From positions 1 through 41,394 of the forward strand of contig JADGJG010000116.1 in assembly GCA_027596195.1 (NCBI GenBank): a stretch of 41,394 bases of DNA, in the 5' to 3' direction. Positions 9,341-18,804 of this stretch are shown one piece after another; positions within the stretch are counted from its first letter, which is position 1; each line of letters begins with the position of its first letter. Origin of the DNA: Podochytrium sp. JEL0797. Its lineage: Eukaryota > Chytridiomycota > Chytridiomycetes > Chytridiales > Chytriomycetaceae. The notes below the pieces were generated by a model. That model saw nothing but the letters and a program-made list of their open reading frames with translations, was not told the origin of the DNA and ran no database searches. The position numbers and the translations under genes are program-made.

Positions 9341-12099
9341 TCATGATTCAGAAACAGTTGGGGACTCATACCCCGGCGGTGGAGACCGCGACCCCGCACG
9401 TTCCCCACGCTCAAATTCCACCCCCCCTTCCCCACCCTCCTCCAACCCCACCCTCTCCACACCTCGCACCCCACCCCCCCTCCTCGCCTCCGCCCTCCTC
9501 AAACCCCGCTCCCGCCTCCGCGCCTCCACCTCCTCCTCCCCCAACAACGGATGCCTCACAAACGAATCACTCATACACAGTGTATCCCCCTCCTCCCCTT
9601 CCTCCATCCCATCACCACTACTCCCACCAGAACTCGCTGCATCCATCGGAGAATACGCATTCACGAGCGACACACCCGCGCGTTTGGCCGAAATCTCGCG
9701 AAACATGCGTTCATTTGTGGGACTGTTGACGGTCACGGTTGCGTCCTGCGCGAGGAGGGTATGCGCGCTTGGTAGCACTGTTGTCGTCCCCGTCGCGTCG
9801 TGCCCCAACGCGGCGGTGTTAATCGACATTTTGGACGTCCGCGTCGCAAGGACGGATACACCCGCGGTGAGTGGTGGGGTATCGAAATCGGTCGGTTTGA
9901 TATCGACTTCAAAGTCATCCATCAACCCCGGGGAATTAGGTCTCGAGTTGTGCGTGAGGGAAATCGCGGGAGGCGGGTGTTTCACGGTCGTGAAGGAAAG
10001 AATGGACGAGATGGATGGTCGTTTTTGAAAGTAATTGTATTCCTTTGTCGGGGACCCTAAGGGGGTCGAGATGGCAAGGGTTGGGATGGGAGTCGTAGTT
10101 CGAGCGAGGGTTGCGTGTCGAGTGGTAGGAGTGGATAAGAGGTCTGATACGCGCGAGGAGGAGGACGGCATGGGTGCGTTGTGGGGTTCTTCTCCGCGTA
10201 ATAAGGGGTGATTGGGGGGTAGAGTTGCAGGAGGTGGGGGTGGTCGATTCCGGATAAGATGTTGCAGGGGTCCAAAAAATTCGTCGAGTTCGTCTTCTTG
10301 CGTCAACGCCGGCGGAGAAGGAACGCGTGGGAGCGCCAACTCGCCCAAAAATAGGTCCTCGCGCGTGTATTCAGGAACCCACACGTTGTTGCCAAACACC
10401 TTATCATAGTCCATGGCCGGCATGAGTTCCACGCGATTGTCCAAAATAGTGTTGCACTCTTGTTGCCCGACACTCGCCACCACGCACCAACACTCATGCA
10501 CGATCGGTTTGGAGACATGCGTCAACTCGATGCGGACTTGAAGAGTGTGTTTGACTTCAATGTAAGGGATTTGCTGGTATATATGGTTATGCGGGTTCGG
10601 GTACACGAGGTTGTTTTCGGACGGTTTGAACGTGTCGGGTGTGAAGGCAGAGAGCGGGGGCATGGTGATTTCGCGCATTTGTTCGCAATAGAGTCCGTCC
10701 CCGCCGGGTCCACCGCTCCATCCGTCAGCGAAAGTGTGTGCCGCGCGACGAGTGGTGGAGTCATAACTGTCGGCAGTAATAGTCGACGCGTGACTCGCAT
10801 TGTACGACGACATTCCATCCACAACTTTCCTCCGCGACCGAAGCTCAGCCATCTCCACAATCCCCGACGACTCGATCCGCTGCTCCCTCCTCCGCGGATG
10901 ACTCGCAATCCACCTCGTACTCCTCGTTTGTCGCGATAATTCCTTAATCTTCATCCGCGGACTATCGAAATTCGACGCAGGCGACACCGCCCGCCTCCCC
11001 CCATCCTCTTCCTCCTCTTCCTCTTCCCCACCTCCATCCCCTTCAATCTCAAACCCAAAATCCTCAAACTCCACCTCCCCCTCCCCCCCCGTCAACCCTT
11101 CAACCCCCCTCCCCCTCCACACCGCCGCCTCATCAAACTCCCACCTCGCCACCTCCTTACTACCCTTCACACACCGATAACTCGGGGGCACAACAATATT
11201 CACCGTCGTCCCAAGCGTCTTGTGTTCCCTCAACACGAGAGTTACTTTACTCACTTTGACACCCTGAGCAGCCGCATCCCTCGCCACTGCGAGACGGTAT
11301 AAAAACGAAAAGGTGTCCCCGGCACCGAGCGTGATGGATCCAATTTCAATTTCGTATTCTAAGGGAGAATCACCAGGCGCGGATCGCCATCGTTTCGAGT
11401 CGGGTTGCATGAGGAGCGGCAGTTGCCGTGGATCATGTACGAGAAAAGGAGACACATTCGTCATAGCCGTTTTCGGCGCCGGAGTGGTCGTGTACCCTAG
11501 AAACGAGGAAGGTGCCGAAGGCTGTTCCTGCAACTCGGCCGTGAGTGTGTACGCGGTGCTGCCTTCATAAGGAGTGCCCGTGTAGGTTGTTCCTTTGAAT
11601 GTGGAGGGTGGGCACATTAGGTTCGCGAGGCGGACGGATTGGCGCATGAGGTCGGCGTGGGATGGATTCGGCTCTGGGAGCGCGAGTTGGAAGGGGATTG
11701 AGAAGGAGGTTTGCGGGGGGATGGTTTCGTTTGTGAGGAGGGTTTCTGAGACTAGGACGAGGATCTGGGCGAGTCAATGTGAGTTGGGAAGTGGGGGCGC
11801 AAGGGCGGTTTTACCTTGGATGCGTTCATGGTTTGCGAAAACTCGGATTGGAACGAGAGGGACTGCAGGCCGTGGAAGGCAATCTTGAGAGAAGCTACAG
11901 CGAGGGGTGTTTTGGCCTGGTGGTCAATGTGGACAAGGCCCCTGCGAAGGAGTGAGTAGGTGGGGGTGTTTTGGCTGTGCTCTTAATACCTTAGGAAGCA
12001 CGCTTCGAGGCCGCAGTAGCCATAGACATACGGACTGTTGCCAATCTGAGTGTCTTCGTCGGCGAAAGGAAGCGGTGAAATCCGGAGCGAGGTGCCCAT
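9341..12099 (-). CDS. Arrestin-related trafficking adaptor with C-terminal PPxY
   Basis: Exons 11990-12099, 11815-11941 and 9341-11764, with introns of 48 and 50 nt; 886 aa. Splicing assembles an arrestin N-domain: SPYVYGYCGLEACFLRGL, then VASLKIAFHGLQSLSFQSEF, then ILVLVSETLLTNETI and QTSFSIPFQLALPEP. The C-domain follows, with EYEIEIGSITLGAGDTFSF, VSKVTLVLREHKT and, after a long acidic/Ser-rich insert, IEVKHTLQVRIELTH. The last third is disordered and Pro/Ser-rich, and the extreme C-terminus carries SPPPGYESP, giving a PPxY motif (residues 875-878). In yeast ARTs, PPxY motifs recruit the Rsp5/Nedd4 ubiquitin ligase to drive endocytosis of plasma-membrane transporters. That role is inferred for this protein. 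The poly-acidic run in the insert (about residue 325) is unusual. Confidence 0.85.
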
Positions 12100-12270
12100 C
12101 TCAGCAGGATTTCTGCGGTGTAATTGTTGGCGGCTTGAAGGCTTTGCAAGTATCAAGCGCGATATCAAATATTCAATATTTATTATCAACACCTTATTAG
12201 TGCGTCAACACTTCCACTGCTTCCACTGCTTCTGCTCACCAACAAACAACCTCCAAAAAAAAGAATCGCC

Positions 12271-13230
12271 TCACAGCGTCTCCTTGAAGAATCTCGCAAA
12301 AATATTGAGCGCCTCTGTCGCACGATTCTTTTGCGCTTCAATTGTGTAGTCGCCTCTCGCACAGCACCATCTGAGAATCACACGAGTATGAGCTGCGTCA
12401 GCAGGAAAGAAAAACTGAAAACGCGCTTTTGAAATTACCCGTGGTGCATGTCGTCGAAACGCTGGTGGAAAGACTTTCCCGCCGCCTTTGGGTTCTTTTG
12501 AACCGCCGCCCAAATGTCATCCTGCATTTCGCTCACAATTCAGTAATTTGACTCCAAAACGCGACAACAAAAAAACAAACCATCAACTTTGGGTCCTCGT
12601 CTTTCGACGGCAACATACACAATGGAACTTGAAGCTTCTCGGCAAACTCGACCTGCAACAAACTCGGATGCGCAGTCGCGACGGCTTTGACGTCTTCAAA
12701 CCCGGGCGACCCGGCATCGTCGCCCATGCGGGTCGTCATCAACCCGCCCCAACAGAGACCACTGTATTCTTGGGTTAGTTCTTACTACCGAACCCTCGGC
12801 ATTCTAATTACGAAACGGTGACTCACACGGCCCCAATCGACGTGACTCCGTGTGTCTCCTTCAACCACGCACACGAGCGCACGAGGTCAGCCTTGACGAT
12901 ACGATCGTAATCTCCATACTCTTGAATGTACTTCATAATCCCCGACATCCCACCCGCCATATCGATCGGAATTCCTCGCAAGAAATCAGGCACGAGCACA
13001 ATGCACCCCAGCGAAGCCGACAGCAAATCGGCCACCTGTTTGGCGTTCGGATGCATCCCGAAAATGTCGTACACGACAATCACGGCTTTGGTGGAGGGCG
13101 TGGCAGGCGGGGCGGAGAGGTAGTCGTTTGTTTCGGGCGAAAGGACGTGGACGGTGGATCCTTTGGCGGTGTATTCTGCGGAGACGGGGGGAACGTTGCA
13201 GCAGGCGGAGATGAGGGTTGGTTGAGCCAT
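12271..13230 (-). CDS. Dienelactone hydrolase family protein
   Basis: Four exons: 12827-13230, 12581-12761, 12439-12521 and 12271-12370 (introns of 65, 59 and 68 nt); 255 aa. The N-terminus SACCNVPPVSAEYTAKGS is the typical start of fungal DLH-family proteins, followed by VIVVYDIFGMHPNAKQVAD and the LGCIVLVPDFLRG strand. The first splice creates GAVGLCWGGLMTT, with nucleophile Cys138. The acid is probably the Asp in MLPSKDEDPKL, and the last splice creates FDDMHHGWCCARG, with catalytic His222. DLH enzymes (alpha/beta fold, carboxymethylenebutenolidase-like) open lactone rings; fungal members have varied or unknown substrates. No targeting signal is evident, so it is probably cytosolic. Every splice keeps frame and restores a family motif, so the model is strong. 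Confidence 0.9.
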
Positions 13231-14420
13231 TTTATGGATTCTCGTTGGGCTGTGGTTTGGAAATTCGGGCGTGATTTGCTTGTTTGTTCATTTCTGGTTT
13301 TTGATCGTTCGCAAATTACTTTATACTTTATGAAGAAGGAACGGACGCGATTTTAAAAAATGAGTTTGTGGGAAGTCGGTTTGAAAGCGGAGGAGGACTC
13401 CGAGGGTGGAGGTAAAAAACATCGCGTTGCCTCGCATTGCTTCGGCGTCCGTTTTTTTCTTGTTGCGTGTGTGTGTGTGTATGCTGGACTCGGAAATAAA
13501 TAGAGAATCTTGTTTATTCTATTCCATCTGAACGCGTTTCCCATTAGTTTCCGACTTGTGAGTAAGACGCGACCTCCCGAATTGAAATTTGACATTTTTC
13601 GGTCCGGACTATGTCTCGTTTGTGTATAGTACGTGATGGAATGGACGGATTCTGCGGATACGAAAATCGAATGTTAAGACATGTCAAGACCGAAATCGGA
13701 ACGAAGCGGGCTCTTCTTGTCCACGGCGCAGAGAGAGAGCCATGGTGAGGGTCGCAGCCCGCAAAGAGTCAAACCCACACAAGAACGACACCTTGTGTGA
13801 ATTGCCGCCAGCATCAAACCGCATCCAACGGACTACGAAGTGTCGAATCCTTGCAAATGAAAGGATCGCAGCCTTCGAAGAGTCATGCTTTCAACAGGGA
13901 ACGACACCCTGTGAAGGTTGTTGGAAGGGTTTTTGGGTTTTCGATGTGTTTTTTTGGAGATTTGTCAGGTGCTGAGAGGAAAAGAGAACACGGAGTCATG
14001 CCCCAAGAAACCAAAAACACCTTCTGGCGGTCCAAGACGCCAAAATCCAAACTTACATCTTTCGATACCTCTTCATTCTCTCGGCTGCAAACTACTTTTT
14101 ACATTAACGAAGGAACGGACTTTTCTTAAGAGTTGTGGTGCCGCGTGTGTGTCGAAAACAATGCAGGCGATAATATTTATTGAATTGAAACGGGAGGCAC
14201 GTTACAGCTTGCGGAATTGCAGCCGGGTTGCTCATCATAAACCAGGGGTCCTTGATTTTTTTGCTTGTTGCGTCAACAAATTGGACAAGTGGACGCGGCC
14301 AATCCATTTTGCGTTTGTTACAGCTTGCCTGGCCCCTTCTCTTTAGCGGGATTTCGTTTTGCAACGCGTTTCTGGGGAATGGGCGTTTCAATTTTTTTCT
14401 TTGAAAACAAAACTCTGAAA
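13231..14420. other. Gene-poor region with duplicated hairpin element
   Basis: There is no confident protein gene in this 1.2 kb. It contains the duplicated element at 13748-13920 described separately, and on the minus strand around 14180-14270 a short frame reading NSASCNVPPVS followed at once by a stop that overlaps AATAAA. That peptide resembles the N-terminus of the adjacent dienelactone hydrolase (SACCNVPPVS) and could be a fragment of a duplicate, but it is too short to call. A small frame at 13742-13975 (77 aa) spans the duplicated element and has internal peptide similarity (RVAARKES / RIAAFEES). Confidence 0.4.
13748..13920 (+). repeat. Two diverged copies of a hairpin-bearing element
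   Basis: Copy 1 (about 13748-13801) and copy 2 (about 13862-13918) share TCGCAGCC, then AAGAGTCA and the loop AACGACAC. In copy 1 the loop is flanked by CACACAAG and CTTGTGTG, a perfect 8-bp stem. In copy 2 it is flanked by ACAGGG and CCCTGT, a perfect 6-bp stem. The stems differ but keep pairing, while the loop is identical. The period is 114 nt, so an in-frame coding repeat is the competing explanation. Confidence 0.5.
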
Positions 14421-15148
14421 ATGACAGTTCGCATTCCGCTGCCGAGCCCGACTCTCTCTTCTTCGTCGAAAGTGCGCAAGACCAAGCCGACGCGCGCCAT
14501 CTTTGCACACGCCACGGACACGCTGCGTCTCGACGTTTTCGCGGCGTACAAAAAGAATCCCCTCGCGCTGCTCGGACTCGAAGTGCCGAGGAGTCCTGTG
14601 CCGCCGCCGCCGCCGCCGCCTCTGCCTCTGCCGCAAGTCGCGACGCGTGCTGCTTCGAGGCTGCGAAGCGAGAAGGGCGTCGTCGCGAGTGGTGAGTTGT
14701 TTGTTGGGTGCCTTGTCCCTCGCCTCGCCTCGCCGTGGAGTGTTGACGCAAACACCAGACGCTCCACAGCGACGCAAACTGTCCACCACGTCACAGCCCA
14801 TTCCGCTGCCTCACACGCCCCAGTCCGCGTGCGCAACAGGAGACAAGAAGAGGCCGACTTTGCCTGACTCAACCACTGACGAAGAAGCAACGGATTCCGC
14901 CGCGAAACGCAGTGCGAGGCCTTTGCCGCAACGAAATTCAAAGCAAAAAGTGGCTGCCGGTGCGTGTTGTTTTTTTTTATTCCGGAGGCACCCGCGTTTT
15001 GGCTAAATCGAAGAAAAAAATAATAGGATTCTCATTGGACACCAAGAAACCAATGCCAAATTCAGCACATTCGCGCGGCGCTTTGGAAGAGGGGGTTGTG
15101 GCGGCGGGTTCTCAGCGGGTCGCCGCGAAACGCGCCCGCGTGTTTTGA
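14421..15148 (+). CDS. Uncharacterised 197-aa basic protein
   Basis: Three exons, 14421-14691, 14759-14959 and 15027-15148, with two 67-nt phase-1 introns (donors GTGAGT and GTGCGT; acceptors CCAG and ATAG). All three frames join cleanly to give 197 aa, which is the main support. I do not recognise the family. The first exon encodes a basic start (MTVRIPLPSP, then KVRKTKPTRAIFAHATD and YKKNPLALLGLEVP) and a Pro run. The middle is Ser/Thr-rich and acidic, and the C-terminus ends QRVAAKRARVF, with basic clusters that could act as a nuclear localisation signal. A minus-strand frame overlaps almost the whole of it but lacks splice-consistent continuation. Function is unknown; a small disordered nuclear protein is one reading. 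Confidence 0.6.
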
Positions 15149-15695
15149 CGGTGGCCCAGGCCCTTCCTTGCCAAGACGAAAAAAACAAAAAGAAAACAAA
15201 AGATGTGTCCCTATGGAGAAGCGTTGTGTTGTGTTGTTTCTTTCTTCTCATTATTCGCAATAGACTTTTATTCGCAAATTGCCATTTTCGAAGGACGTGC
15301 TTTTGGCCGACTTTTCGCACGAAGCAGCACCATCAGCACTTTTTACTCAACAGCAGCTTTTTACCTCCTCGGGAGTTGTTACTATTGACCATTCTTCGGA
15401 ACCCCTTCTTTTATTTGCGACTTGCAAGGCCATCTCAATCCACGATAAATTAGCCCTTTGGTGTGTCCCTGAGACCTTTCTTATCGACTTCTTGTATACC
15501 GGTTGCCCGTTGGATGGAGATTTGTTTTGATCCGGTGGCACCATACACCGCTGCGAGGCCGTTTGCATTGGAGATGGCCTGGATTGTTTATTAATGTACA
15601 AGACCCCCATGCATATCGGATCCTCATCGACAACGGTGTTTTACACATTACGATTCACATCTGATTCCCTCCAAGCCTCAATCAATTCCTCCTCC

Positions 15696-15742
15696 TGTCT
15701 CGGAACTTGCAGCTCTTGCATATTGTCTCGGAACTTGCAGCT
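15696..15742. repeat. 19-bp direct repeat with 9-bp spacer
   Basis: TGTCTCGGAACTTGCAGCT occurs at 15696-15714 and again at 15724-15742. On the minus strand the unit encodes, in different frames, CKFRD and LQVPRQ within a 65-aa frame. It looks like a local tandem duplication. Confidence 0.85.
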
Positions 15743-16261
15743 GGAACTCGAAACCCTAAAATTCTTCCCTTGATCTCGATAAAGTTCCTTGTATCCATGT
15801 TCAGCTTCTATATCGGCACGTTTATCAAACGTTGCCATTAAGAAAGACTTGCGGCCGTCTCACTCGCCTCCGTACCAGCAGCTTCCAAGGGACCTTCACC
15901 TGCAGCCTCAAAATTACACGCTTGGATTTAGAAAACTGTTATATAGAGAAATCTTACCTTCCAAAAGAATGGGAAAAGAGGGAGGGGGAAAAGTCGGCTA
16001 ATTAGGATTTCTCTTCAAAAGTTAATGAGGGGAATAGCGTCGAATTTTGAAGGCGCCGTCTTGTAAAGGATTCCTGTGGCAATGAGCCCGGCCCAGTTAT
16101 ATGATGGCGCGTATACGACTCTGTTTTGACTACCGGTGCGCCAGGATTTTCTGGGTCGAGTTGGGTCCACTGCCTTCCTGTTGTGCGTATTACCTTTCGG
16201 AAAATAAATATAAGTCTTACAACTTTGAGACCTAGTGTTATTCCAGTGTCCGTTTTTAATT

Positions 16262-16580
16262 GCTCGCAAGAACGCGCCCAAGAAGCACGTCGCCGGCTTC
16301 CAAGACGCCATCTCCGAGCCCCTCACTCGCCTCGACGATTCGACTCGCGTTTACGGCCTTCGCCCCAAAACGCCCTCGACTTCTACGCCAACAACCTCCT
16401 CTGCCTCTACAGCGGCGGTTCCCCTTTCCGTGCAACACATTACCCCGGGTATTTTACTATTTGCGCCAACCATGCGCCACTCGGCCGCTGTGGCGGAGAT
16501 GGGTTGTTGAGTGCCGCGTGGGATGAAGAGATCATTCGCGCTCCTCTTCTTCTACTCATTTGTAAAGTGTCATGGCCCGA
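16262..16580 (+). pseudogene. Possible frameshifted gene relic
   Basis: From about 16262 one frame reads RKNAPKKHVAGFQDAISEPL and on to DDSTRVYGLRPK, with strongly C-ending codons. After a CCCCAAAA run near 16366-16373 the coding signal continues in another frame as NALDFYANNLLCLYSGGSPF, HYPGYFTICANHAPLG and LLSAAWDEEI, again with biased codons. Neither frame alone is convincing across the whole stretch. The protein family is not recognised. Alternatives are an intron I cannot place, or chance. Confidence 0.3.
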
Positions 16581-16748
16581 ATCGCAAGGTCAACAACCTC
16601 ACGTAATACGACTCATATCACTTCATCAAACGCATTTCCCTTCCGTCATCACTCATCGCGCCAAGTTCGGAGGGTTGAACTCTTTTCCGGCCACCCACAT
16701 AAAAACGCGCGCGAAAAAGATTACGACCCCCACAAACTCTTTTTGAAA

Positions 16749-18278
16749 ATGAAACTGATAACTGCCCTCTCCGCCCTCTCTCTCGTCTCCGCCCAAGCCT
16801 TATTCGAAGGCGACACATGCAACCTCAACATCCCTCGCTTCGATGGACCCAACGCTGCCATTCCCGTGACTTGTGAGCACCTTTATTTTTGATTGATATC
16901 CATCACTCAACACAAGCTATTTTTTTTTGAATCAGGGGGAAAGGCGGATTACATTGACGGTCAAATGGTCATGACGTTAACGCCGCCTGCTGACCCGTCC
17001 GACCCGAAAGCGCACGGCAATTCCGTGATTGGTGAGTGATTTTGTTGAACCCAGATGACTCACGATAGCGCGCGGGGATGTGGCGCGTTCCTATCACTCT
17101 CTTTCCAATCCACTTGAACTCTGGTTTTTTCTGATGATTCCTTTTCATTTTCCAACAGGTACGACTACGCTGTCTCTGCTTTACGGAACCGTGGAGGCGA
17201 CTATTCAGCAATCCACGATCGGGGGAGTCGTGACGTATTTGACCCTTATAAACCAAGAATCGAAGGATGAGATCGATTTTGAATGGATCGGGAATGAGGT
17301 AACAATGGCTTTTTTTTTTACACCCGCCGCGACTCCCCCTAAATTTGTTACACCCCCCGCGGCCCCCCAAAACGGACACAGAGAACACAAGTCTGGACGA
17401 ACTTCTTTTACAGAGGTATGCATTTCGCTTCATTTTTTTTTGTTTTTCTCCCAATAAGTAAATAATTTTCTCCCTTCTCCAAAAAGGTCGTCGCGAACGT
17501 GACCCAATCACCCTCAACGAAATCTGGTCCCGCCACATTGACATGTCCTCCGACAACAGCGTCAACGCGCACGACTACAAGATTGACTGGACCCCCGAGT
17601 CAATGTAAGGTTTACCTCAAATTTAAAAATATAAGTGAAGCTAAAGTTAACATTAGGACCTGGTCCATTGACGGAACCGTCGTTCACGTGCAGCACAAGA
17701 ACGGTACTTACGAGCTGGCCAACACCGGAGATATGCTCCCGTACGATCACTTCCACTACCCCGACACGCCACTCACCGTCAACGTCGGGATCTGGAACTC
17801 GCAAGACCCAGTGTGGAGCAACGGGCCCGTAGACTGGACTCAACATCCGAATGGCGTCACGGCAAAAGTGTCCAACTTGAAAGTCACATGTTACCAGGGC
17901 GAAATTCCAACCAACACGCTTCCAATTGTGGTTCCAACGGCGACTGCCACCGTGTTCCAGACGGCTCCGGTGACGGTTCCTCCACCCGCTTCTAGTACCC
18001 CCGTTTCTTCTGTTACGCCTGCTGCGACTACGGATGCGGCCGTGACTTCTGCAGCTGAGCCTTCTGTTACGGCTGCTGCCACTACGGATGCGGCTGTGAC
18101 GTCTGCGTCTGCTGCGGTTACTTCTGGTGTTCCCGCTGTTACTACGGCTGCGGTTACTTCTGGTGTTCCCGTTGTGACGACTGTGGCGCCGAGTCCAAGT
18201 GATATTTTGACGGGGAGCATGGCTGTGACGAATGTTGTGGGTGGACTTGTTGGCGCGCTTGTGTGTCTCCTACTTTGA
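16749..18278 (+). CDS. GPI-anchored Crh-like GH16 transglycosylase, copy A
   Basis: Six exons: 16749-16872, 16936-17031, 17159-17298, 17382-17415, 17487-17604, 17657-18278; 377 aa. Signal peptide MKLITALSALSLVSAQ, then the array-specific start EGDTCNLNIPRFDGPN, a GH16 core with LLYGTVEATIQQSTIGGVV and the catalytic motif DEIDFEWIG (Glu111, Asp113, Glu115), then TWSIDG, TGDMLPYDHFHYPDTPLTV and WSNGPVDW, and Cys in LKVTCYQG. A Thr/Val/Ala-rich repeat linker and a hydrophobic tail (VVGGLVGALVCLLL) indicate a GPI anchor. In fungi the Crh family (GH16_18/19) joins chitin to beta-glucan in the wall. That role is inferred from the E-I-D-x-E-W motif and architecture. The 34-nt exon 4 and the frame-consistent splices were checked against paralogue B. 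Confidence 0.88.
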
Positions 18279-18804
18279 GAATGTTTTGTGGGAGTTTTCT
18301 TTCTCTTTTTGTTATTATTATTTGAATAGTTATGTATTGTGCAGTCATTCCCTTCATAAAAGAATTGTGTTCCCCATAAATTTGTTTTGCGGGGGGCAAG
18401 CCCATCCTCTCCCCTCATGCGCAAGGTCGAACTGCCCAAATGAGCCCCATTATTGCGTGGTTTCCGGTTCCAACCACCGACGCTCATGTCAACGCTTCTC
18501 GCCCTGCCGCCGATCCCGTCACTCGCACCACCAGGAGAAAAAGTTGTCGTTTCCGATTGATCATTTATAAGCATTGGATTTATTGAATTCAATGTTCTTT
18601 CTCGAACAGAATCGTGATAATTGATTGACTCTTGAGGATTTGGACCCCAGTTTCAGGTGGGTTCGGAAAATTTTCATTGTGGCTTTTGGGTGCCCAGTCT
18701 CATTGAACTTTTTTTGTTTGAAATGTTCATGCGTCATGCCATTCCCCTTTTGAATAAGAATTGCAGCCTCGATTTTTGATTTTTCTTACAAACAACCAAG
18801 AAAA
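18279..18804. other. Intergenic, promoter of GH16 copy B
   Basis: No gene is visible. The region includes the 3' flank of copy A and the presumed promoter of copy B. I see no clear TATA box. Confidence 0.5.

Larger units (their letters stand above)
15149..16748. other. Gene-poor region with short repeat and possible gene relic
   Basis: 1.6 kb without a confident intact gene. It contains a 19-bp direct repeat (15696-15714 and 15724-15742) inside a 65-aa minus-strand frame (15641-15838, starting MATFDKRADIEAEHG) of unknown status. It also contains a codon-biased stretch at 16262-16580 that reads as protein only if the frame is shifted once (listed as a possible pseudogene). A TATA-like CATAAAA at 16699-16705 precedes the first Crh-like gene by about 45 nt. 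Confidence 0.45.

Noticed and set aside
9256..10060. Pro/Ser-rich plus-strand frames opposite the arrestin gene C-terminus
   Set aside because: Antisense to disordered coding sequence; no independent features.
14318..14941. 207-aa and other minus-strand frames overlapping the 197-aa gene
   Set aside because: They lack splice-consistent continuation, while the plus-strand exons join in frame through two good introns.
13231..16748. CRISPR array or mobile element in the gene-poor region
   Set aside because: Repeats here are only two-copy and short; there is no regular spacing of many units, no terminal inverted repeats and no transposase frame.
17299..17381. Imperfect repeat (TTACACCC...CCCCC twice) in GH16 copy A
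   Set aside because: A short C-rich local duplication confined to an 83-nt intron; no sign of function beyond the intron itself.
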